Source: Pseudoxanthomonas sp. YR558 (GTDB lineage Bacteria; Pseudomonadota; Gammaproteobacteria; Xanthomonadales; Xanthomonadaceae). Taken from it: a stretch of 64,000 bases of DNA. The translations under genes were made by a program, and so were the position numbers. The stretch is taken from the NCBI RefSeq assembly GCF_900116385.1, contig NZ_FPCI01000002.1, positions 1,219,515 to 1,283,514 on the forward strand, written 5' to 3'. Below are positions 17,168 through 26,361 of the stretch, piece after piece. Each line of letters starts with the position of its first letter. Position 1 is the first letter of the stretch. A model generated the notes under the pieces. That model was not told the DNA's origin, did no database searches, and worked only from the letters and a program-made list of their open reading frames with translations.

Positions 17168-18373
17168 TCACGGCGCCTTCGGCGGTTCGATCCGCAGCAG
17201 CTTGCCGTCTTCTTCGTCGGTGACCACGTAGACGTTGCCATCGGGGCCGACGCGCACATCGCGCACGCGCTCGCCGATCTCGTTGAGCAGGCGCTCCTCG
17301 CCCAGCACCGTGTCGCCCTGCAGGGTCAGACGGATCAGGTTGCGCTCGGCCAGCGAACCGAGGAACACGCTGTCGTTCCACGGACTGTCCGGCTGGCCCG
17401 TGTAGAACGCCATGCCGGACACGCCCGGCGACTTCTCCCACAGGTGGAAGGGCTGTTCCATGCCGTCCTTCGCCTTGCCTTCCGCCTCGGGAATCGGCTG
17501 GCCGGAGTAGTTGATGCCGTAGGTGATGATCGGCCAGCCGTAATTCTTGCCGGCCTCGGGCAGGTTGATCTCGTCGCCGCCGCGTGGGCCATGCTCGCTC
17601 TGCCAGAGCTTACCGGTGCGCGGGTCCAGCGCCATGCCCTGCATGTTGCGGTGGCCGTAGCTGAAGATTTCCGGGCGTGCGCCGCTCTTGCCGACGAAGG
17701 GATTGTCCTGCGGCACGCTGCCATCCAGGTTCAGGCGCACGAGCTTGCCCTGCAGCTTGTCCAGTTCCTGCGACATCGCGCGCTTGTTGCGCTCGCCCTG
17801 GCTGATGAAGAGATGGCCTTGGCCGTCGAATACGAGGCGCGAGCCGAAATGGTTCGGGCCGTCGACTTTCGGCTCCTGGCGATAGATCACCTTGACGTCG
17901 GTGAGCGCATCGCCGGCCAGCGTGCCGTAGGCCACCGCCGTGCCGGCGGTGCCGTTGTCGCCGGGTTCGGCGTAGCTGAGATAGATGCGCTGTGTGCTGG
18001 CGAAGTCAGGCGCCAGTACCACATCGAGCAGGCCGCCCTGGCCGGTGGCGAACACCTTCGGCACGCCCGTGATCGGGGCGGATACCGCGCCGTCGGTGCC
18101 GACGCGGCGCAGTGCGCCGCTGCGCTCGGTGACCAACATGCCGCCGTCCGGCAGGAAGGCCAGCGACCACGGATGGGACAGCCCGCTCGCCACCTGGGTG
18201 ACGCGGATCTGGCCCTTGGCGCTGGTCAGCGTCTGCGCAGGCTGGCTGGCGGGTGCGGCCTGTGCCGCTGCGGGCGCCTTGGCTTCGGCATCGCTCTTGG
18301 CGGAGGAATTGCACGCGGCCAACGGCAGCGCGAGGAGGAGGGCGGTGGCGAGTCGGTGGGGAACGTGGCGCAA
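17168..18373 (-). CDS. PQQ-dependent sugar dehydrogenase-like lipoprotein
   Basis: A 401-residue beta-propeller of the soluble glucose dehydrogenase/YliI (Asd) family. A lipobox LPLAAC puts the lipidated cysteine at residue 21. GLSHPWSLAFLPDGGMLVTER, GGLLDVVLAPDF, the NHFGSRLVFDGQGHLFISQGER block, HRNMQGMALDP and the EHGPRGGDEIN block are family signatures, the latter two near the PQQ/calcium site. It would oxidise sugars in the periplasm and feed electrons to the respiratory chain. No PQQ synthesis genes are in the window. Confidence 0.9.
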   Translation of the reverse strand: MRHVPHRLATALLLALPLAACNSSAKSDAEAKAPAAAQAAPASQPAQTLTSAKGQIRVTQVASGLSHPWSLAFLPDGGMLVTERSGALRRVGTDGAVSAPITGVPKVFATGQGGLLDVVLAPDFASTQRIYLSYAEPGDNGTAGTAVAYGTLAGDALTDVKVIYRQEPKVDGPNHFGSRLVFDGQGHLFISQGERNKRAMSQELDKLQGKLVRLNLDGSVPQDNPFVGKSGARPEIFSYGHRNMQGMALDPRTGKLWQSEHGPRGGDEINLPEAGKNYGWPIITYGINYSGQPIPEAEGKAKDGMEQPFHLWEKSPGVSGMAFYTGQPDSPWNDSVFLGSLAERNLIRLTLQGDTVLGEERLLNEIGERVRDVRVGPDGNVYVVTDEEDGKLLRIEPPKAP

Positions 18374-18397
18374 CGTCGTGTCTCCTGTGGGGGAAGG

Positions 18398-20260
18398 TCA
18401 GCGGTAGCCGGCGGCCTGCAGTTCGAACAGTTCCGCATAGCGACCACCCTGGGCCATGAGGTGCTCATGCGTGCCGCTGGCTTCCAGCCGGCCTTCATTG
18501 AGCACCAGGATGCGATCGGCCATGCGGACGCTGGAAAAACGGTGCGAGATCAGCACGGCGGTCCGATTGTCCGACAATTCCTTGAAGCGTTGGAAGACCT
18601 CGAACTCCGATCGCGCATCGAGAGCAGCCGTCGGTTCATCGAGGATCATCACTTGCGCATCGCGCATGTAGGCCCGCGCGATGGCGATCTTCTGCCACTG
18701 TCCGCCGGAAAGATCCACGCTGTCCTTGAAGCGGCGACCCACGAGCTGGTCGTAACCGCGCGGCAGCCCCTCGATCACCTCGTCGGCCATCGCGCGCGCG
18801 GCGGCGGCGCGCACGCGCGCCTGGTCGTGCATCGCCTCGATGCGGCCGACGCCGATGTTCTCGCCCGCGGTCAGGTGGTAGCGCACGAAATCCTGGAAGA
18901 TCACGCCGGTGTTGGCGCGCAGGTCGTCGAGGTCGTACTCGCGCAGGTCCCGCCCATCGAGAAGGATGCGGCCCTCGTCCGGGTCATACAGGCGCGCGAG
19001 CAGCTTCACCAGCGTGGTCTTGCCGGCGCCGTTCTCGCCCACCAGCGCCAGCACCTCGCCCGCGTGCAGTTCGAAATCCAGGTGCCGCACGGCCCAGCGC
19101 TCGGCATCGGGATAGCGGAAGCCGACGTTTTCGAACACAAAGCCACGGGTGATCGGCCGAGGCACCGGGACGGGATCCGCGGGCGAGGCGATTTCGGGTT
19201 CGATCTCGAAGAACGAGAACAGATCGTCCAGATAGAGCGCCTGTCCGGCGACTTGCGAGAAGCCGATCAACAGGCCTTCCAGCAACTGACGCAGGCGCAG
19301 GAAGCTGCCGGCGAGGAAAGTCAGGTCGCCGATGCTGAAATCGCCGCGTACGGTGCGCCACGCGATGTAGCCATAGGCCACGTAGTAGCCCAGCGTGCCG
19401 AGCCCTGCCAGCAGTGCGCCCCAGAGCGCGCGGCGGCGCGCCAGCGCGCGGTTGGCGGCGAAGAACTTCTCGGCGAGCGCGCGGTAGCGGTCGATCAGGA
19501 ACCGGTGGAGGTTGAAGATCTTCACCTCCTTCGCCGTTTCCACGCTGGCGCCCATCTGACGCAGGTATTCCAGCTGGCGACGCTCGGGCGTCCACTGGAA
19601 GTTGAGCGAATAGCCCAACGCGTTGAAATGCGCCTCGCCGACGAAGGCCGGCACCAGCGCCAGCGCCAGCAACGCGATCAGCCATGGCGCGTACACCAGC
19701 AGGCCGGCGGCGAAACTCGCGACGGTGATGGCGTCCTGCACCTGACCGAACAGCTGGCTCATCAGGTTCATGCGGCCCATCGTCTGCCGGCGCGCGCGGT
19801 CCAGCTTGTCCTGCAGGTCGGGGTCCTCGAAGTCCTCCAGGTCCAGCTGTGCCGCGTGCTCCATCAGGCGGATGCTGGTGGCATTGGTGAACAGTTCCGA
19901 CAGCAGCGCATCGGCGTAGCTCACCAGCCGGCCCAACAGGTCCGAGACGATGGCGAGCGCGAATTCCAGCGCGAGCAATCCCAGCAGCGTGTCGAGCTGG
20001 CCGCTGCGCCACGCGTCGCTCAGCGTGTCGAACCCCAGGCCCAGCCCGACCAGGCGGATCGCTTCGTCGATGATCAGCTTGCCGATGTACAGCGTGGCTA
20101 CCGGCATCAACGCGCGCACGACGCGCAGGCCGAGGCTGGCGAGGGTCAGCGTGCGGCTGGTCTGCCAGATCTGTCGCAGGAAAGGCGCCAGGTTGCGCAT
20201 CGCATCGAAGCGTTCGCGCAGGTTGGGTCCGGTGGCTCGAGCGTTGCGCGGTGACGGCAT
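18398..20260 (-). CDS. ABC transporter, fused permease and ATP-binding protein
   Basis: About 620 residues from ATG 20260 (MPSPRN); a further upstream ATG at 20317 would intrude on the promoter of the divergent protease. The N-terminal half carries about six helices; the C-terminal half is an ATPase with Walker A GENGAGKTT, Q-loop VIFQDF, signature LSGGQ and Walker B VMILDEPTAALD. The family is the single-polypeptide exporter type that works as a homodimer. The divergent S8 protease raises the possibility of a peptide or protein exporter, but no fusion or cargo gene proves it. Confidence 0.88.
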   Translation of the reverse strand: MPSPRNARATGPNLRERFDAMRNLAPFLRQIWQTSRTLTLASLGLRVVRALMPVATLYIGKLIIDEAIRLVGLGLGFDTLSDAWRSGQLDTLLGLLALEFALAIVSDLLGRLVSYADALLSELFTNATSIRLMEHAAQLDLEDFEDPDLQDKLDRARRQTMGRMNLMSQLFGQVQDAITVASFAAGLLVYAPWLIALLALALVPAFVGEAHFNALGYSLNFQWTPERRQLEYLRQMGASVETAKEVKIFNLHRFLIDRYRALAEKFFAANRALARRRALWGALLAGLGTLGYYVAYGYIAWRTVRGDFSIGDLTFLAGSFLRLRQLLEGLLIGFSQVAGQALYLDDLFSFFEIEPEIASPADPVPVPRPITRGFVFENVGFRYPDAERWAVRHLDFELHAGEVLALVGENGAGKTTLVKLLARLYDPDEGRILLDGRDLREYDLDDLRANTGVIFQDFVRYHLTAGENIGVGRIEAMHDQARVRAAAARAMADEVIEGLPRGYDQLVGRRFKDSVDLSGGQWQKIAIARAYMRDAQVMILDEPTAALDARSEFEVFQRFKELSDNRTAVLISHRFSSVRMADRILVLNEGRLEASGTHEHLMAQGGRYAELFELQAAGYR

Positions 20261-20328
20261 CGGGGGTGGCGCTGGCCAGCGGCGATGCCGCGAAGCGGGT
20301 AATCTAGCCCAACTCACAGGGGGTCGAG

Positions 20329-21825
20329 ATGAAGAAGCTCGTCGTGATGGCGTGCCTGCTGTTGGCGGGCGCGCAGGCGGTCGCCACGGAAAAGGTGTCG
20401 TTCCAGGCCAAGCAGGTGGCGCAACAGCAGGGGCGTGCGCGTGTCGTGGTGCTGATGGATGACGTCGGGGCGGGTGCGGCGGGGACGCCGCGCAACCTGA
20501 CCATCGCGAAGGAACAGCGCTTGCGCCGCCAGGGTGATGCGGTGCTCGGCACCTTGCCGGCCGCCGGATACCGGCTACATCGGCGCTTCGCGCGTGTGCC
20601 CGCGCTGGTGATCGAGGCCGACGCCGATGTCCTGCGCCGACTCGAACGCAATGTGTGGGTGCGCAAGGTGGACGTGGACCGGGGAGGCACCGGCGGCGCC
20701 GTCGCGGCGGACGAAAGTTCCGTGCTCAACCGGGTGGACCTGTTGCATGGCGTGGGACTCGATGGCACCGGCATCAAGGTCGCGGTCGTCGATACCGGGG
20801 TGGATACGGATCACCCGGATCTGGCCCCGCGCGTGGTGGCCCAGCAATGCTTCTGCTCGCGGCTTTCCGGCAGCGGCGGGTGTTGTCCGAACGGGCAGGC
20901 CACGCAGTCGGGTGCAGGCGCTGCAGAAGACGATCATGGCCACGGCACCAACGTCAGCGGCATCATGGTCGGCGCCGGCAATGTCGCGCCCCGCGGCGCG
21001 CTGCCGGCCGCGCAGCTGGTCGCCATCAAGGTGATGGATGGCGGCAACGGCTTCTGCTGCACCTCGGACGTGGTCGCCGCGCTGGACTGGATCGCGACCC
21101 AACATCCCGACACCACCGTGGTCAACCTCAGCCTGGGCACTTGGGATCTGTTTGCAGGCGCTTGCGATGCGTCGGCGTCCTACCTCACCGCGTTGAAAAG
21201 CGCCGTCGATACGCTGAACGCGCAGGGCACCGTCGTGGTGGCGTCCAGCGGCAACCAGGGCGATCTGCAACGGATGGCCGCGCCGGCCTGCTTGAGCAAT
21301 GTGCTCGGTGTGGCGGCGACCTGGGATATGACGGCGGGGTCGACGACCTTCCTGGGATGCACGGAGACTTCGCGATCACCGCGGCAGCCGACCTGCTTCA
21401 GCAATCGCAGCACGACGACGGCGTTGTTCGCCGCGGGTGCGTTCGTCCAGTCGACCGGTTTGAACGGTGGCCTCTCGTCCTATGGCGGCACGTCGCAGGC
21501 CGCACCGATGGTGGCCGCCTGCGCGGCGGCTCTGCACCAAGCGGCGCCGTTGGCCACGCCGTATCAACGCATGGCGGTCATGCAGCTGTCGCCGTTGCGA
21601 CTGAACGACGCCGCTTCGGGGGGGCAGTATCCGTTCCTGGATTGCTTGGATGCGGCGAAAATCCTCGATCCCGCGCGATTCCTCGTCCGCATGAACGGCT
21701 CGCAGCCGCTCATTCCCTCGCGTCCCGCGCCAACGTCGCCTGCTGCCACGATTCCGGTACTGCGCGTGCCGGGCGAAGGGCGTGCGCCGCCGCGTCCCAG
21801 CCGTGCCCGCGTGCTCGAGCGCTGA
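20329..21825 (+). CDS. Secreted S8 (subtilisin-like) serine protease
   Basis: A 498-residue pre-pro-protease with a signal peptide (VVMACLLLAGAQAVA), an I9-like propeptide to about residue 125, and a catalytic domain with D155 (VVDTGVD), H205 (DDHGHGTNVSG), oxyanion N309 (SSGNQ) and S389 (GGTSQAAP). The usual second His after HGT is Asn. Ten or so cysteines in the catalytic domain (CFC at 174-176, CC at 185-186, CC at 243-244, C279, C321, C344, C356) suggest several disulfides. A Pro/Arg-rich tail ends the protein. It is divergent from the ABC exporter. Confidence 0.92.
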   Translation: MKKLVVMACLLLAGAQAVATEKVSFQAKQVAQQQGRARVVVLMDDVGAGAAGTPRNLTIAKEQRLRRQGDAVLGTLPAAGYRLHRRFARVPALVIEADADVLRRLERNVWVRKVDVDRGGTGGAVAADESSVLNRVDLLHGVGLDGTGIKVAVVDTGVDTDHPDLAPRVVAQQCFCSRLSGSGGCCPNGQATQSGAGAAEDDHGHGTNVSGIMVGAGNVAPRGALPAAQLVAIKVMDGGNGFCCTSDVVAALDWIATQHPDTTVVNLSLGTWDLFAGACDASASYLTALKSAVDTLNAQGTVVVASSGNQGDLQRMAAPACLSNVLGVAATWDMTAGSTTFLGCTETSRSPRQPTCFSNRSTTTALFAAGAFVQSTGLNGGLSSYGGTSQAAPMVAACAAALHQAAPLATPYQRMAVMQLSPLRLNDAASGGQYPFLDCLDAAKILDPARFLVRMNGSQPLIPSRPAPTSPAATIPVLRVPGEGRAPPRPSRARVLER

Positions 21826-21833
21826 CGCTCGCG

Positions 21834-22934
21834 TCAGCGCATCGCCAGCGCAATCGCCAGCGACTGCACGGACACCGCCTGGCCGGGCTCGACGCGTTCA
21901 CCGCCGCGCACGATCAGGCGATCGCCGGCGCGTACGTCGCCGCTGACTTCGACCAGGTCGTCCACCGCCGCGCCGGTCTTCACTGCCAGGCGTTCTGCCT
22001 TCCCGGCGGCGTCCACGCGCAGGACGAAGTCGCCTTCGCGGCGCAGGATGACCGCATCGCGCGGGACGGCGACCACGCTGCGGGTTTCCGCACTGGGCAG
22101 ACCGACGTCCACCGCGGTGCCCACCGGGGCCTGCAGGTCCCGCACGGCGATCCGCAGTTCGAGCTGGCGCGAGGCTTCATCGCCGACCGGGACCAATGCA
22201 CTCACCGGATAGTCGCGCTCGGCGCCGTTGCTGCGCACGCGCACCAGGGTGCCGCGCTCCAGGTGGCGGGCCAGGTCCACCGGGGCGCGCACGCGTACTT
22301 CCGGCGCCGCGGTGTCCACCAATCGCGCCACGGACGCACCGGTCACCAGGTACTCGCCGCGTTGGGTATGCCGCTCGGCGACGATGCCGTCGAACGGCGC
22401 ACGCACCACCATCTGCGAGCGCTGGTGGCGGAGTTGCGCGAGCTGTGCCTGCACGCGTGCGCGGTCCTGCGCCAGCACGTCGCGGTCGGCGCGCAGTTGT
22501 TCGTATTGCGCGCGCGCGATGTTCTGTTGCGCGGCGAGCTGGGCGTACCGCTGCTCCTGCCGCGCGGCGAGATCGAGCTGGGCCTGGATGCGGGCGAGGT
22601 CGGCTTCGCTCTCGCGCTCGCGCAGGCGCAGTGCGGTGTCGTCCAGTACCGCCAGCGCCTGACCGGCGCGCACGCGCTGTCCGACCTCGGCGACCTGCAG
22701 CACACGACCTTCCAACTCGCTCGCCACCCGTGCGTCCTGCCGGCTGATGATGCTGCCGGGCGACCAGTGGCGCGGCGCGAAATCGGTTCGCACCGCCGGC
22801 GCGACACTGACGATGGCGGGCGGCGCATCCGCCGCAACAGGAGGGGCGCTGGCATCGGCGTCCAGCCGGAGCAGGGGGAGGGCGAGGACGCCGGCCAGCG
22901 CGAGGGCGATGAGGGATTTGTGCAAGGTACGCAT
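21834..22934 (-). CDS. RND efflux periplasmic adaptor subunit
   Basis: A 366-residue membrane fusion protein. A short N-terminal helix is followed by a barrel-sandwich half (ASELEGRVLQVAEVGQRVRAGQALAVLDD), a long coiled coil rich in Arg/Gln/Ala/Glu, the second lipoyl half (RAPFDGIVAERHTQRGEYL) and beta-barrel and membrane-proximal domains. It links the inner-membrane pump encoded just upstream to an outer-membrane channel, for which no gene is seen here. Confidence 0.92.
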   Translation of the reverse strand: MRTLHKSLIALALAGVLALPLLRLDADASAPPVAADAPPAIVSVAPAVRTDFAPRHWSPGSIISRQDARVASELEGRVLQVAEVGQRVRAGQALAVLDDTALRLRERESEADLARIQAQLDLAARQEQRYAQLAAQQNIARAQYEQLRADRDVLAQDRARVQAQLAQLRHQRSQMVVRAPFDGIVAERHTQRGEYLVTGASVARLVDTAAPEVRVRAPVDLARHLERGTLVRVRSNGAERDYPVSALVPVGDEASRQLELRIAVRDLQAPVGTAVDVGLPSAETRSVVAVPRDAVILRREGDFVLRVDAAGKAERLAVKTGAAVDDLVEVSGDVRAGDRLIVRGGERVEPGQAVSVQSLAIALAMR

Positions 22935-22955
22935 GTCGTTCTCCGGAGCAGGGGA

Positions 22956-25900
22956 TCAGGAAACGGGATGGGGGAGCGGCAGGTCTTCCGCCATGAAGCG
23001 TGGCGCGGTGCGGCCAGCCAGGCGCAACAGCGCAGGGACGAGCACCACGGTGAACAGCAGGCTGAGCGCGACGCCACCGACCGACACCGCGGCCAGTCCG
23101 CGATAGATCACCGCGCCGGGCCCCGGATTGATCGCCATCGGCAGCGCGCCGAGCACACCGGTCAGGGCGGCGATGAGGATTGGACGCAGCCGTTGTTCGA
23201 GCGCTTGCTTGAGCGCGTCGTCCAGTGATGCACCGTCGGCCTGCGCTTCACGCGTCTGGGCGACCAGCAGGATGGCGTTGTTGATCACCATGCCCAGCAG
23301 CATGATGAAACCGATCATCGACAGGAGATCCAGCGTCTGGCCGGCGACCAGGTCGAGGACGCGCAGGCCGGCGACACCGCCCAGCACCGCCATCGGCAGG
23401 GTGGCCATGACGAAAGCGCTGTCGCGCAGTGAGCGGAACATCGCGGCCATCAGCATGAAGAGCACGACCAGCGCCATCGCGAAGTTGATGCCCATGCTGC
23501 GCACCACCTCGCCCAGCCGGTCGGCGCTGCCCGAGATGCGGATGGCCGCATCCGGCGGCAGGCTGTCGCGCAGGGTCGGCACGATCTCCTCGTTGACGAT
23601 GTCCAGCGCTTCTTCCAACGACATCGCCGCGGGCGGATCGACCGTAAGCGTGACCGTGCGACGGCGATCGATGCGGCGCAGCTGGTTCGGCGCCAGCACG
23701 GTATCCACCTGCGCCAGATCGGCCAGGCTCAGCACGCCGCCCTGCGGCGTGGCCAGCGGAGCATCGCCCAAGCGCGCGATGTCGTCCTCACCGTTGCTGC
23801 GCAGGATGATCGCCAGGCGGCGGTCGCCATCGAAATGCTCGCCCAGCCACTGGCCGTCGCCCAGCGTGCGCACCACCGTGCCCAGCTCCGGGCGCCGCCA
23901 GCCGACTTCGGCCAGGCGCCGGTCGTCGGGATTGACGCGCAGCTCCGGGGTGCCGCCGTCGGCATTGGGCCAGGCCTGCACGTTGGCGCCGGCGAAACGC
24001 TCGGACAATGCTTTTCGTCCCGCCTCCGCCGCACGCGCCAGCGCATCGCCGTCGCTGTGCTGCAGGTGGATGGCGATGGCGCGCGCCGAGCCACCGAAAC
24101 TGCCGAACAGTTCGCCTTCGCTGGCGAAAGCGCGCGTATCGGGGAAGCCGACCACGATCTCGTCGCGCACGATGCGCTCGAGTTCGCCGATGTCGTCCGG
24201 GTCCACCACGCGCGCACCCAGCGTGCCGCCGCCCGGCCACAGGTTGAGGTACCAGTTGCTGAGCTGCGGTCCCTTCTCGCCCTCCATGTACGGGCGCATC
24301 CGTTCCAGCAATACGGGCGCGATCTCGCGGTTCACGCGTTCGGGGCTCATCCCCGGCGGGAAGTTGAAAAAGGCGTCCACCGCGGCGCGCTTCACCGGCG
24401 GCAGGTAGTCGATCTGCGGCATCAGCACTACCGCAAGCAGGGCGGGTGCGAGGACCAGGCCGCCGACCCAGGCGAGCTGGCGCGGCCGGCCTTCGGTGGT
24501 CTTCAAGGCCCAGTCGCTGAGCCGCGACCAGAAGCGATGCTGGTTTTCCTCGCCAGGCCGCGTGCGCAGCCAACTGCCGGCCGCGGCGGGCAGCACCGTG
24601 ACGGCGATCAGCAGCGATATGCCCACCGCGATGGAAATGGTCAGCGCGAGGTCGGCGAAGAGCTGGCCTTCGACGTCGTCCATGAAGATGACCGGCAGGA
24701 AGACCGCCACCGTCGTCAGCGTGGACGCGACCAATGCGCCGCCGACCTGCCGCGTGCCTTCCAGCGCCGCATGCGTGGCCGACAGGCCTTGCTCGCGCAG
24801 GCGCACGATGTTCTCCGCAACGACGACGGCGGCGTCCATCACCATGCCCACGGCGAAGGCGAGGCCGGCCAGCGAGATGACGTTGAGGCTGCGCCCGGTC
24901 AGCTGCAGCACGATGAAGGTGGCGAGCAGCGAAATGGGAATCGCACACGCGATCAGCGCGGTGGCGCGCACATCGCGCAGGAACCACCAGAGGCAGCCCA
25001 CGGCGAGCAGCACGCCCGCGGTCAGGCTGCCCGACAGCAGACCGAGGGCGCGGTTGATGAAGACCGACGCGTCGAAGCTCTGGGCGATGTCCAGGCCCAG
25101 TGGCTTGAGTTCTTGCTCGCGCACGTCGGCGACGACCTGCTTCACTTCGTCCAGCGTGTCGAGCACGTTGGCGCCGCTCTCGCGCAGGATGCGCAAACCG
25201 ATCGCCGGATTGCCGTTCTGGTAGGCGAAGAAGCGTTGCTCGGGGCGCTTGACCTCGACCGTGGCGACATCGGCCAGGCGCACCGGCCGGCCATCGCGCC
25301 AGGCGAGGATCAGGTTGCCCAGCGCCTCGGGCGAATAGCGACCGGCGAAGCGCAGCACATACTCGCGGCGACCGGCTTCCACCACGCCGCCCGACACATC
25401 GGTGGCACGCGCAGCGACGGCGGCGACCTCCGGGATCTGGATGCCCAGTGCCGCGGCCCGCGACAGGTCCAGGGTGATGGTCAGCTCCTCTTCTGCACCG
25501 CCATTGATCTCCACGCCGGCCACGCCATCGACGGACGTCAGCCGCGGCACGATCCGGTCTTCGATGAGCTGGCGATAGTCGAGGATGTCGCCGCGCGTGC
25601 CAGGCAGCTTCTGCACGAAGAAGTAGGTCAGCGAGTTGTTGGCGTTGTCCGCGCCGGCCTGCACCACGGGGGGCGTCGCATCGCGCGGCAGCGGCTGCAG
25701 TCGATTCATCCGCGCGAGCACTTCCACCAGCATCGCGTCCATGTCGCTGCCCACGGCGAAAGTCAGGTTGATGAAGCTGTTGCCGGCGTTGACGTTGGAG
25801 GTCATCTCCTCCAGCCCGGGCAGGCCCTGCATCACCGTTTCGATTGGCTCGACGATCTCGGATTCCATCTCCTGCGGCGAAGCCGCGCGCCAACCGGTCT

Positions 25901-26042
25901 GGATCGACATCTGCGGGCGCTCGATGTCCGGGAACAACTGCAGCGGCAGCTTGCCCAGGCTCAGCAGGCCGAATGCGCAGACCATCGCCACCACCACGGC
26001 GACGGCGGCGGGATTGCGCAGTGAGGCGTCAGTGAGTTTCAT
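22956..26042 (-). CDS. RND efflux transporter permease
   Basis: About 1028 residues from ATG 26042 (MKLTDASLRNPAAV); the ORF opens 11 codons earlier. The architecture is twelve helices and two large periplasmic loops, typical of AcrB/MdtB-like pumps (FPDIERPQMSIQTGW, FINLTFAVGSDMD, KRAAVDAFFNFPPG). The TM4 proton-relay motif reads VGMVMDAAVVVAEN, with one Asp where AcrB has two, a pattern shared with CusA-like and some lipid/small-molecule pumps. It is 21 bp upstream of the adaptor gene, same strand. The substrate is unknown. Confidence 0.93.
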   Translation of the reverse strand: MKLTDASLRNPAAVAVVVAMVCAFGLLSLGKLPLQLFPDIERPQMSIQTGWRAASPQEMESEIVEPIETVMQGLPGLEEMTSNVNAGNSFINLTFAVGSDMDAMLVEVLARMNRLQPLPRDATPPVVQAGADNANNSLTYFFVQKLPGTRGDILDYRQLIEDRIVPRLTSVDGVAGVEINGGAEEELTITLDLSRAAALGIQIPEVAAVAARATDVSGGVVEAGRREYVLRFAGRYSPEALGNLILAWRDGRPVRLADVATVEVKRPEQRFFAYQNGNPAIGLRILRESGANVLDTLDEVKQVVADVREQELKPLGLDIAQSFDASVFINRALGLLSGSLTAGVLLAVGCLWWFLRDVRATALIACAIPISLLATFIVLQLTGRSLNVISLAGLAFAVGMVMDAAVVVAENIVRLREQGLSATHAALEGTRQVGGALVASTLTTVAVFLPVIFMDDVEGQLFADLALTISIAVGISLLIAVTVLPAAAGSWLRTRPGEENQHRFWSRLSDWALKTTEGRPRQLAWVGGLVLAPALLAVVLMPQIDYLPPVKRAAVDAFFNFPPGMSPERVNREIAPVLLERMRPYMEGEKGPQLSNWYLNLWPGGGTLGARVVDPDDIGELERIVRDEIVVGFPDTRAFASEGELFGSFGGSARAIAIHLQHSDGDALARAAEAGRKALSERFAGANVQAWPNADGGTPELRVNPDDRRLAEVGWRRPELGTVVRTLGDGQWLGEHFDGDRRLAIILRSNGEDDIARLGDAPLATPQGGVLSLADLAQVDTVLAPNQLRRIDRRRTVTLTVDPPAAMSLEEALDIVNEEIVPTLRDSLPPDAAIRISGSADRLGEVVRSMGINFAMALVVLFMLMAAMFRSLRDSAFVMATLPMAVLGGVAGLRVLDLVAGQTLDLLSMIGFIMLLGMVINNAILLVAQTREAQADGASLDDALKQALEQRLRPILIAALTGVLGALPMAINPGPGAVIYRGLAAVSVGGVALSLLFTVVLVPALLRLAGRTAPRFMAEDLPLPHPVS

Positions 26043-26201
26043 CGTACGTTCCGCGTGGTGGTCGGCGGTGCGCACGATGCGCGCAGTGACAAGCGGCGTT
26101 ATGGCCCGGAAGTCATGCGGTAAGCCGCATTGCGGCGAGTGGTGGATGCACGACGACGAACCGAGTCCTGAGAATCTTCGTTACGCGCATCGAATGCTGT
26201 C

Positions 26202-26347
26202 GTAGGAGCGACGTAAGTCGCGACCGCACGAGTTGAAGGTCATGAATGCCGCAGCGAGCAGGCAACATCCTGTCGCCATTAGCGCCTCGCACGAGGCCTG
26301 GCTTGGTGAGGTTCTGGCTACACGGTCGCGACTTACGTCGCTCCTAC
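26202..26347. repeat. Inverted REP pair (REPIN) with GTAG head
   Basis: A 25-bp unit beginning GTAGGAGCGACGTAAGTCGC (26202-26226) is repeated exactly in inverted orientation at 26323-26347. Each unit can fold (GCGAC/GTCGC), and the pair spans 146 bp. This is the layout of REP elements mobilised by RAYT transposases. It fills most of the 319-bp gap between the RND pump and the response regulator; I see no gene there. Confidence 0.85.
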
Positions 26348-26361
26348 AGAACGGCACACGC

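Noticed and set aside
17039..20254. A 1071-codon plus-strand frame
   Set aside because: It is antisense to the sugar dehydrogenase and ABC transporter genes, is His/Gln/Arg-rich and has no recognisable motif. Similar long shadows at 8229-10892, 23835-26024 and 52438-55224 were rejected for the same reason.
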